The notes below the pieces were generated by a model. That model was not told the origin of the DNA. It saw only the letters and a program-made list of their open reading frames with translations, and did no database searches. The position numbers and the translations under genes were made by a program. DNA of 64,000 bases from Gongronella butleri. Its lineage: Eukaryota > Mucoromycota > Mucoromycetes > Mucorales > Cunninghamellaceae. Positions 32,649 to 41,805 of the stretch are shown here, piece by piece. The stretch spans positions 310,001 to 374,000 of the forward strand of contig JAIWZP010000028.1 of NCBI GenBank assembly GCA_025201375.1, written 5' to 3'. Numbering within the stretch: position 1 is the first letter of the stretch; the number at the start of each line of letters is the position of its first letter.

Positions 32649-35118
32649 GGTGCTGGTGAATGTAGAAAGGAAAAAAAATAAACAAGAAAAGGGATCAATG
32701 GGCAGGCTCGAGGCGGGGGCGGCCTTAAATTTTGTTTTTTTTTTTCTTTCCAGCCCCCCGTCGGCCAATCAATGGCCCCGCCCTCCTCGGCTGGCCACCA
32801 CACCTGCCTGCCCACTGCTGTCACTTGACAGATTGGCGTCGTCAATTCATATCCAATGCTTCCCTGTGTGTGAATAAAATGGCCCATGCACTTGTTTTTC
32901 GCATGAAACCAATTAAAATCTTAATTTCACAGCAAATGAATTTTCAATCAATGGGAGGGACGCTTGCTACTTACGAGGCGACTGCTGCGCCAAAACAAAA
33001 AAAAAAAGTCGTACGTTCCTGCGAATTCAAGCATTTTCCAGCCATTATGCAGCAAACTTCTACAATCTCTTGAGCAATAACTGATGATACTTACACCTTT
33101 AAATAGCTGCATCTCTGTACATCATTTCACCTCTGCCAAGCGACCGCGACAGACAATATTTGTACGCTTCCAAACCCGGGTCGCCATTTCAAACCATTTC
33201 AAATGTCATTTTCTCGGTAACAAATGCACACGAGGCCGGGTAGGTGACGTGACAAAAGACGCAGAAACCACGTAAAAATACAGTGTAAGTTTTCTCATCG
33301 ATTGCAAGTCCAAGCGTCGTTGAGCTATGCACGACTTTATCGAAAATACAGAAATGGGCGCATTGCTCGACATGCCGTCAAAAAAAGTGAATCGTGAATT
33401 TTATGGCATCAAAGTCAACAAACATCGGGTCAATGCATCGACTAGCATCACTCTAAAGGCGCCTATGTGACACTGTTTGACACATTGGCGCCGTGTGCTG
33501 ACAGGCCCGCAAATCCAAAATGGAACGTTTGGATCTTCATAATGTCACCAAACCTGCCACACAAGCCGGCGTCACATTGAGAAACCGAAGAAATGGCTAA
33601 AAACGAAGGGTTCCCTCAGCTCGTTGACGAGCAATTCGTGATTTTAGATTTTTCTTGACAACGCAGATTGCACGGTTAAAACATGTTAAAATGCCGCGCT
33701 GACGCATCCACCGAGAAGAAATTCTTCAGGTGCACAAATATGATGAGCGCAATGATCGGTTGCGAAGGCCGCAGCGCGAGTGGTCGCGTATCGAAAATGG
33801 GACAAAATTGGTCTCGTTTTTTCATTCTTGTCAAATCTGCCAGGGCACCGTGTTTCCATTGATTATCCATTATTACTATGCGCTAGCTCGTGCTCTTCCT
33901 GATGGTTTTCAATTCAATGTGCTACGACCGTTCCTCATTGAATTCACCCTGGCCGGAAAACGTGGCCTCAAACACAACAAATTGCATTCTTACGCCAAAA
34001 CCAGATGATGGATCCCAAGTTTTTACGGCGTTTCTGTCTTTAGACAGGATGTGTTTATCCAGGGTGTGAATGGCGTGGCATTCCGTGACTTTAATCTCGT
34101 GAAAATAATCGACTCCACCCCTTGGAAAATACGTGAGAAATTGCCATTTTTCCAAGTTGATATGGCACGCCATCAAGTGACTGCACTCCCTTGAAACTTT
34201 GTCCTTTAGGCATTTTGGCGCTTCTCTTTTCAGAACAGTCGTAAAAACCGAGAGTTGATCGGGCCGTCGACGAGAAATTCGACATTTATTGATAAATTCA
34301 CGTTTTCGAGCGACCGCGGCGCGCTAAATAATGGCTCGAGCGGACTGACACTTGTATGTACCGGTATAGAAAACTACGCGTTTGATGGCCATTTTGTCCC
34401 CGCATAGCAAAGTCAAAGAATGCGTGACTTTTGTACGGTACACTTGCAACGTGTGATCAAACGTTTCAATCAGGATTTTCTCGGCAATGGAAAAGGTACC
34501 CCACGGTAAGCTTGCATGACAAAAGGTACAGAATTCGATTCTCTGTCAAATAAGACCAGTTTTACAGGCGTGTGACCTAGATTGGTCTAGAATTTCAAGT
34601 TTCCAAAATTTGGCCTTTGTCGCCATTTTCTCGGCAACGACGGCCAGGTCGACCCTCGATTTTTATTGCAGATTTGCTCAGAAAGAGGGGGGTAACGCAC
34701 CTAATGAGATGACTCTTACAGCGCTCGGGTGTAGGTTGCCAAACGGATTTGGATTTTCTGGCTGGACTTGAATCTCTCAAGCGGGGGGACCTCCAGATGC
34801 ATTTTGACCTGACCAACTTTTTTTTTCCAGAATTCGAAAAAAATCATTTCACCGCCAAAGACTCGTTGCAGCGCCACGAAACTATCCCATCTACAGGGAT
34901 TGGCTCCTCTCTTTTCAGAAAAAAATTAAAACACCGAGGTCAAACAGCTTGTTCCGCGACCGACTTGACATTGCTGAAATTTTGGCCGCAACACGTTTTT
35001 CAAAAAATCATTTCGCGGTAAAATAATGCTTCAACCACCGCCAAACTTGGCATTGTATGTTTTTAACGCCTCTCTTCAGAAAAAAATAAAACTAGAGATC
35101 GCTCGGGTCGTTGTTGAG
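32649..35118. other. Intergenic decayed-repeat region
   Basis: About 2.5 kb without a gene beyond the PAM16 leader. Several short motifs recur: GCTCGTTGACGAGC at 33619-33632, and CTCTCTTTTCAGAA-like blocks at about 34221, 34904 and 35066. A block at about 34650-34760 resembles 36920-37020 (CTAATGxxATGAC, CTTACAGCGC). These look like overlapping, heavily mutated copies of mobile-element relics. Confidence 0.55.
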
Positions 35119-35123
35119 ACATA

Positions 35124-35769
35124 TGTCACGATCCAATTCGTGAGCATTGTCCACAACTCTTTTTTTTTCTTGCTCCCTTCGTTCCTTTTTGTTTCCAGTC
35201 CTTCTCTTTTCCTTTGGCCGCCGCACAATTCCAACACCATCATCTGGCCATGGCTCGTGGCTTTCAAACGCACTCTCTCACAAGTCTGTAGCTGCTCTCC
35301 CCATCGAGCAATGGCCGATCTTCTCCTTTGCCCCGCTTTTTCTCCTTTTGCTGCGCCGCCCGAATCCTGACCTGTCTGTGCGCCAAGGCTGCAGACCAAT
35401 TGGCCTTGTCACACATAAAAGACCCGCCACTTTCCTTTTCCCCTTTTTTTTCTTTTCTTTTTTTTTCTTTACCCTTTCAACACCGTTTCTCCTCCCCTGA
35501 ACCCCCCTCTTGCTATTACAATAAAACTCCCTTGTTTGTATACAATATCAAGATGCGTCCTGCCAAGAGAGTCCACGAGCGCCCTGCTCGCCACATCCGT
35601 GGCGCTGCTTCACGCCATGCGCAGCAACAACCACGTTGCGGACGCCTCGTTAAGCGGGCCGTCGACGTGACCCGTCGCCGCCCCACTTTGCGCTCCGTGC
35701 TTGCGCCAGAGACGCTGGCCCGTTGGGTCCCAATACCGCAGGAAGACGGTTCAGCAGAGGATCGTCACA
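35124..35769 (+). mobile_element. Solo LTR of a retrotransposon, copy A
   Basis: 646 bp beginning TGTCACGATCC and ending GGATCGTCACA (TG...CA ends), flanked by the 5-bp direct repeat ACATA (35119-35123 and 35770-35774). Inside are a TATA-like CATAAAAGACC (about 35413) and a polyadenylation-like AATAAAAC (about 35519), the order expected of U3-R-U5. An open frame starting MRPAKRVHERPARH runs towards its right end. Copy B is nearly identical. No internal retrotransposon genes are adjacent, so it is a solo LTR left by LTR-LTR recombination. The superfamily is not determinable. Confidence 0.85.
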
Positions 35770-35774
35770 ACATA

Positions 35775-36899
35775 CACTACTGTAGGTACTGTAATTTCAC
35801 GAATTTGCACAAATGCAATGCTGACCGCTGCAAACCGTAACTGGGTCGATTCCAAAATGAGCCATTACGTAATTTTGGCACGTCAATTTTACTTAAAGAA
35901 ACGTTAAAACCTAGTGGTAGGAGGCCGTTGTCGACAATTTTAGAAAGTTGGCGATTTTTGCACGTTTTTCACAATAATACGGTATACTGTAGTCTTAATA
36001 AGGGCCTCTCCAAACCCACACAGTAGGTTATTTTGTGGCAATCTTTCCCTACAAATCTTAAACCAAACGTTGGCATGGTCGTTATTAGAACAGTATGATT
36101 TGCGGATGAATCCAAAAAGCCTTATTTTCACAAATTTATTAGTAAAGGGAGTCTCAAAATATTTTGCGGATCGCGGTGAAATACTGTAGCAGCGATGGAA
36201 AGAGACACGCTCGGGTGTCATTTTCGGATTGCTTGCTCGCTCGATGGACGAACTTTGCAGCATGCTTGCAAAAGTCAATCAAACATTGGATTAATTTTCA
36301 AGCTCATTTTTCTCGACAACCGGAAAAACAATCCGCAGTGCATTTACCGTGTCAAATGCAGCTGCTGAACTTCCGTCGAAGAAACAAGTTTCACCGCAAT
36401 CTGTTGTGCCCGCAGAAAAGCACCGGTGCCACAGGCACGGAAGGGACAGCATTGGTCTGAGAAAGCATTGTGGCAGGCAGGTTTATTATAGCAATAAGTA
36501 TGTGATTGTGGAGATAAGGGAAAAAGGAAGGACATGCGCTGCGCGGATGCCCTTTTATACTCTAAGGATCAAGGGAAAATAGGGGGTCGTATCTACAGAT
36601 GAGTCAAGATGATGGATCTGAAGGATCCATCAGTAAAAAGGGGATTTAACGCCATGTTAAGGGTCAATTGCATGTTAGGAGGTTGGGTCATCATGCATTG
36701 GTGTTGTCCATCAGGAATTAGGAGCTAAGAGCGGTCGCGCGAAGGGGACAGCCTTGAGGAGGGATGGCACAGGAGCGCGTAAGAAAAAGGGAATCCAGAA
36801 AAAAAATGCAGGGCGTGAATCTTGGCTTTGCGGGCATAACACAATCTGATCAAAACTGACAGAGAAAATAGTTTTTTCGACAATTTCTTAAACGTTGAT
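35775..36899. other. Intergenic repeat-like region between the LTRs, left part
   Basis: AT-rich with scattered TACTGTA/TACAGTA words (for example ACTACTGTAGGTACTGTAATT near 35778). No gene recognised. There is no retrotransposon interior between the two LTRs, and their opposite orientations exclude them as the two ends of one element. Confidence 0.5.
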
Positions 36900-38330
36900 T
36901 TGCTTTGGAACGGCGGTCTAGTCAAACCTCGATTTTTATTTCAGATTTACAAACAAACAGTGGGCAAAGCATCTAATGGAATGACTTGCAGCGCGCTAGC
37001 TTGGGTTTGAACATTTTGCATCGATCATTTCAGCAGGCTGCAGGCAGTCCACTCACCAGCGCACAAAAATGTGCAAAATAAAAAAATAAAAAATAAAAAA
37101 TCCATGATGCAATCCACCACCTTAATTTGGAAGTGTCAACCCTTAATTTTTCAAAAAAAATCTTGCCCAAAGCAGGCACGCACTTCTCTCAGTCGATCGC
37201 CGTTCATGCGTCATTCTTTGTGTGACGATCCTCTGCTGGACCGTCCTCTTGCTGCGGCGTTGGGGCCCAACGGGCCAGCGTCTCGGGCGCAAGCACGGAA
37301 CGCAAAGTGGGGCGGCGACGGGTCACGTCGACGGCCCGCTTAACGAGGCGTCCGCAACGTGGTTGTTGCTGCGCATGGCGTGAAGCAGCGCCACGGATGT
37401 GGCGAGCAGGGCGCTCGTGGACTCTCTTGGCAGGACGCATCTTGATATTGTATACAAACAAGGGAGTTTTATTGTAATAGCAAGAGGGGGGTTCAGGGGA
37501 GGAGAAACGGTGTTGAAAGGGTAAAGAAAAAAAAGAAAAGAAAAAAAAGGGGAAAAGGAAAGTGGCGGGTCTTTTATGTGTGACAAGGCCAATTGGTCTG
37601 CAGCCTTGGCGCACAGACAGGTCAGGATTCGGGCGGCGCAGCAAAAGGAGAAAAAGCGGGGCAAAGGAGAAGATCGGCCATTGCTCGATGGGGAGAGCAG
37701 CTACAGACTTGTGAGAGGGTGCGTTTGAAAGCCACGAGCCATGGCCAGATAATGGTGTTGGAATTGGGCGGCTGCCAAAGGAAAGAGAAGGAATGGAAAC
37801 AAAAAGGAGCGAAAGGGAGCAAGGAAAAAAAAAAAGAGTTGTGGACAATGCTCACGAATTGGATCGTGACACTTTGGGCATTTTTCTTAAGTTGGGGCGA
37901 CCTGCCATTTTGTCTGCCGATAGCAAATTGTCGGAGATACCTGTTTGGGATGCATTGATCGCTCGGAGTTTGAATTTACACGTTTTTGGGCTTTAAATGT
38001 GTGACCCCTGAATTTTTCAAAAGTGGTCGTAGCGGTTTGGGGGTTTAAGCTTTTTTGTTGCAATTTTTGCGTTGAATGCGATACAGCTGTTTTTGACCGG
38101 AGTCGGTCAAGCAGATGGCGAGATGAATGCAAAAGAGGGAAAATTTCAGTGTTTGCGGTTTTGCGGGTTTAAAAAAATTGGATGTACTCACGTCTGAGCA
38201 CAAGCTGCTACAGTACCGTACAGTACTGTACTGTACTGTACTGTATATTGTACGGTAGTTCATCCTGCGACACAACTTTCATCGGCGGGCAGGTAACCTG
38301 TAAAAAAATTGATCTGGTAGGCAAAGCAAG
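36900..38330. repeat. Dispersed decayed repeat, copy 2 (interrupted by solo LTR B)
   Basis: Parts 36900-37220 and 37872-38330 align with the uninterrupted copy at 11540-12190. Shared words either side of the LTR include TCTCAGTCGATCG, GTTCATGCG, CTGCCATTTTGTCTGCC and GGGGGTTTAAGC. A related, more diverged copy lies at about 57600-57930. A short (TACTG)n array at about 38207-38246 sits inside this copy. Confidence 0.7.
37221..37871 (-). mobile_element. Solo LTR of a retrotransposon, copy B
   Basis: 651 bp, the reverse-orientation near-duplicate of the LTR at 35124-35769. On the plus strand it starts TGTGACGATCC and ends GGATCGTGACA, flanked by the 5-bp repeat CTTTG (37216-37220 and 37872-37876). 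It is inserted into the dispersed repeat, and the related copy near 11750 keeps the unfilled CTTTG site. Differences from copy A are scattered substitutions and small indels, so both insertions look much younger than the DNA around them. Confidence 0.87.
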
Positions 38331-39042
38331 CCTACAAAGTCCGGAAAACACGCATCACTTTGTGCAGTGCCGCGCGATGCTTTACGCTTTCAACGGTTCA
38401 AATAATGACCGCAGCACCATGATGCGTCAGGCTCTGTTGACTCCCGACGACTGAAATTAAAAAAAAATGAACAGATCAAAGATATTTTTTGAGTGTGATC
38501 ATAATAAGCAAATGAAAGTCATGCCTTTTTTGTGATTACAGCATCGATTTTTTTTTTTCAAACGCGCGCAGAACACACTTTACGTTCGAAGCAAAGTGCG
38601 TGCCAAATTTGAGAGGTACTGTATACAATAAGGCTAATACAGTAGGTACAGACGTGCCGCGGTGCATGATGCAACGCATGTATTTCAGGGTATGGCCCTC
38701 CAGACAGGTACACAAGCTTTGAATGTATGGAACGATGGCCGACGATGGTCAATCATCATCCGAACTTCCGAGGACCAACCTCCCCATCGTGCTCCAAGTT
38801 CGTTTATGATGTCATACGTTGCCAGCTTGCTGAAGTTGACGAGATGATTCTTTTAAAAGGACGCATAGAACACAAAAGTTGTAAATTTGACCTGTCATGG
38901 AAAGCTTATTTTAAATAATAGGAATCGTAGCGATCCGCTACACGTGGCAAAGTTTCATTCTACTGTATGACGTGCTGAATGTATTTGGTGTGCATTTGGA
39001 GTATCACACATAGACACATTGTAAAAAAAGCACGGATGGTCA

Positions 39043-39089
<47 letters not shown>

Positions 39090-39582
39090 ATCGTATCATC
39101 TCGCGTCAAGTGATGGTATCACGTCAAAACGTGCGCTCCATCCAAAGCAACTGCTCGCGAGAAGACCGGTTCAGCGAAGCAACGCGCAACACGTAAAAGT
39201 ACGTACTTCTGAATTTTCATCAATACTACTTTTTTTTTTCTCGCCCTCTCATGGCCCCACCACAAACGCTGGAATGACAAGCATGTCGCTAGCGATGGAC
39301 TGCGCTTCACACTGATCGACAATGTAGTCTTTGACAAGCAAAAAAATGCAATTTATGCCCAAGCACCCAATTTTACGCCAAACAAAGTCAAAAATTGTTT
39401 CATGGTCAACCACGCACACTGCATCGCAAGCGGCTCGGCCATGGAGCCACATCTGTGACAAGAATGGTCTGCCATTACATACAAAAAAAAAAAAAAAAAG
39501 GAATATATTTAGAGTTCAAGATCAAAAAGTCCAAAAAAACTCCGGCAAATCATTTTTTCGATCGCAAATAGCAAAAAATATT
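38331..39582. other. Intergenic region with T43 homopolymer
   Basis: No gene recognised. A run of 43 T lies at 39045-39087. TACTGTA-type words occur near 38617-38650. The short frames have no protein-like features. Confidence 0.5.
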
Positions 39583-39664
39583 GAAGAGAGTGGGATTTGA
39601 ACCCACGCCTCCGAAGAGACCAGGGCCTTAACCTGGCGCCTTAGACCAACTCGGCCATCTCTCC
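39583..39664 (-). tRNA. tRNA-Leu, anticodon AAG
   Basis: 82 nt with a complete cloverleaf. The acceptor stem GGAGAGA pairs with TCTCTTC (one G-U), with discriminator A, as for leucine. A box TGGCCGAGTTGG and B box GGTTCAAATCC match Pol III internal promoters. The anticodon stem-loop is CCAGG-TTAAGGC-CCTGG, anticodon AAG, expected to be read as IAG after modification and to decode CUU/CUC. A variable arm (TCTCTTCGGAGG region) makes it a class II tRNA. There is no intron. Confidence 0.95.
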
Positions 39665-40457
39665 AATTCATGAAAAGTGGTATGAGAAAAACATCTTAAG
39701 CCTTCTCTAAAAGTTTTTTTGCTGCTTTCTGCTGCAACAATTGACACAGAGCGATCTTTAGGGATGGAAGAAGCATCTACATAATTGAAAAATAGCATCG
39801 ATTTGAAGAAAAAGTCCGAAATCTCGAATTTCTCGTTTAGGACATAAGCCACTTGTCCGCTGTGCGCTTTAATACAAGGATCCTCGCTCTGCTGACTTTC
39901 TTACAAGGCCACGGAATGATGAAAGGGGAGAAGCGTATTTTATTTGTTGCGGAAAAGTGGCAAAATGACGAAAATATGCATATTTTGTGTTTGTGTTTGT
40001 GCTTGATCATCCACTTTAATAATAAGGGAGGCGCGCAATGCTATGACACGGCGATGTAGTCAAAGGAGTGCACTGTGAATCAATGTGAAAGAGACCGTGC
40101 AGTCCTACAAAGCAACAACATGCGTGCTTAAAACGCTAAAAGTCGATTTCCATTGTCTGGGGCGCCTAAACCTCGCAAGCAGGTTGGACCTTTTTTTTTT
40201 TTTTTTTTTTTTTTTTTTGGGAATGCCGTTGATAGTAGGCAATTTGGCTGCTGCAATGCAGGCAGGATTTTGAGCGTGACGCCAGGGGCAGAAGAGTGTT
40301 GGGTGCATAACCAGGCTAAAATGGCGTAAAATGTCCCGAATCCCTGGACTCGGAGTCTCTGGTTGTTGCACGTCCTTTGCCACAATAGGGATATATAAAT
40401 ATCCCGGACGACATGCTAAAGTAGCGATGCGGTCGGATGATCAGGGGGGGGGTTTTA
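39665..40457. other. Intergenic region, tRNA to secreted-protein gene
   Basis: No gene recognised. It holds a T-run of about 28 nt (40190-40218) and AT-rich DNA. The right end leads into the duplicated promoter segment of the next gene. Confidence 0.5.
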
Positions 40458-40527
40458 ACGGTGAGGGTCTGATCGCAATGGGGTTGTTGATTACGGTGAG
40501 GGTCTGATCGCAATCGGGTTGTTGATT
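40458..40527. repeat. Direct repeat of 35 bp upstream of the secreted-protein gene
   Basis: Two adjacent units (40458-40492 and 40493-40527), each ACGGTGAGGGTCTGATCGCA followed by ATGGGGTTGTTGATT or ATCGGGTTGTTGATT, differing at one base. They end about 80 bp before the start codon at 40607, a position suited to a duplicated regulatory site. Function is inferred from position only. Confidence 0.65.
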
Positions 40528-40606
40528 ATTTCCGGGTTATAATAGTTCAATGGCATTTACAGAAATACGTGTCGCTCCTTTTTTTCTTTTATCTGGAAAA
40601 TTCTAA

Positions 40607-41635
40607 ATGACAAAGAACGTGTCGCGGCTGGCTTTCCTTGCACTTCTCGCATATTTTGTGTGCGTCGTGTTGGCCAAGAATCAAAATAACAAACGCGATG
40701 ATGCGGATGACGACGATGACGACGATGCGGCGTTCTATGGGGCCATGGGCGACTTGGACGACGAATTCAAATATATTGGCGTCGATGACAAGGATCTGGA
40801 CGACGATGTCGAAGATGAAGCCATCGGGTGGAAGGACGGTGGCAAGGAAGGCGGCTGGACGGGTGGTGAAAAGGAGGGATGGGGAGACAAGGGCGGCTGG
40901 GACAAGGACGGATGGAAGGACAAGCACAAGTACCCGCCTCCCCCGCCGCCACCCAACAGTAAGATTATCAATTACTGCAACAACAACAATACCGTGTCGC
41001 AAACGGATCAGATGCTGCAGAGCCTATACCTGTCGACGTACTCGGCATTGAGCAACTTGACAAATGAAAACAAGGGCGTGGAAAATCGTCTCAATTCCGT
41101 GATCAGCGACGTTGCCGAGACGTATCAAAAGCTCAATGACAGCGTCAGCATCATGTACGCGATCAATTCGTCGCTGAACGTCGTGCATGAGCTTAATTCC
41201 ACCTTGACCGAGCTGCATGCCTTGATCGGCGGCCTCAGAGGTAGCGTCAATGGCACCGTCGGCAGCATGAACGCCACGCAGCAGAGCTCTTCAAACTCCA
41301 ATCCCAGCGTGCAAAACGAGGTTTCCAGCGCCAGCAACTCGACCAACCGCAACGAGCTCGTCAACACGTACGACAATTCCAAAAAGATTGAGCAATTCAC
41401 AACATGCACGCTCGGCTGTCTCCTCAATAGCACGTCCTTTATGAACGAGACCGGCAAGCCTGAATTTAACCAGTCGGGCGCCATCAATTTCCCCCATTGG
41501 GATTTGGCATGGCAGTACGAGCGTTTCAACATGTCTCAGCTCATGTATTGCTTTAACAATATCACCATCGAGACTTTGGACTTCCAAAATGTCACCGGCT
41601 GCAATTCGATCCTCAACCACACTCTCCTTATCTAA
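40607..41635 (+). CDS. Secreted acidic, Trp/Gly-repeat, N-glycosylated protein
   Basis: Not recognised. A single exon of 342 aa. The N-terminal signal peptide (RLAFLALLAYFVCVVLA, cleavage expected near residue 23) is followed by an Asp-rich stretch, then Gly/Trp/Lys repeats of the type GGWxxG, GWGDKGG and GWDKDGW (about residues 75-105), and a run of seven prolines. The C-terminal two thirds is Asn/Ser/Thr-rich with more than a dozen N-x-S/T sites and four cysteines that may form disulfides. A helical stretch (about 130-215) could be a coiled coil. No transmembrane anchor or GPI signal is clear at the C-terminus. It is likely a cell-surface or extracellular protein. It is intronless, unlike almost all its neighbours. 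Confidence 0.75.
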   Translation: MTKNVSRLAFLALLAYFVCVVLAKNQNNKRDDADDDDDDDAAFYGAMGDLDDEFKYIGVDDKDLDDDVEDEAIGWKDGGKEGGWTGGEKEGWGDKGGWDKDGWKDKHKYPPPPPPPNSKIINYCNNNNTVSQTDQMLQSLYLSTYSALSNLTNENKGVENRLNSVISDVAETYQKLNDSVSIMYAINSSLNVVHELNSTLTELHALIGGLRGSVNGTVGSMNATQQSSSNSNPSVQNEVSSASNSTNRNELVNTYDNSKKIEQFTTCTLGCLLNSTSFMNETGKPEFNQSGAINFPHWDLAWQYERFNMSQLMYCFNNITIETLDFQNVTGCNSILNHTLLI

Positions 41636-41805
41636 TCGGCTCGTCCTCTTTTTATATCTGTGTCAAAGGCGCAGTCAAAAAACGAATAAAAAAAAGTCAT
41701 TTATATGAATGGGGTATAGTAATCTCGCGAGATTTTTTTTTAATCTTGTCCATCTAAAAGCACATGTAAATTCAAGTTTTTTTTTTAACAAAGCAACGAT
41801 GGGGC

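Noticed and set aside
35328..35840. 170-codon frame that might be a gene duplicated in inverted orientation at 37204-37848
   Set aside because: It is contained in the solo LTR and runs past its edge; the duplication is explained by the two LTR insertions.
35124..37871. Reading the paired 650-bp repeats as terminal inverted repeats of one 2.7-kb DNA transposon
   Set aside because: Each copy has its own perfect 5-bp flanking duplication on both sides and TG...CA ends, which fits two independent solo LTRs.
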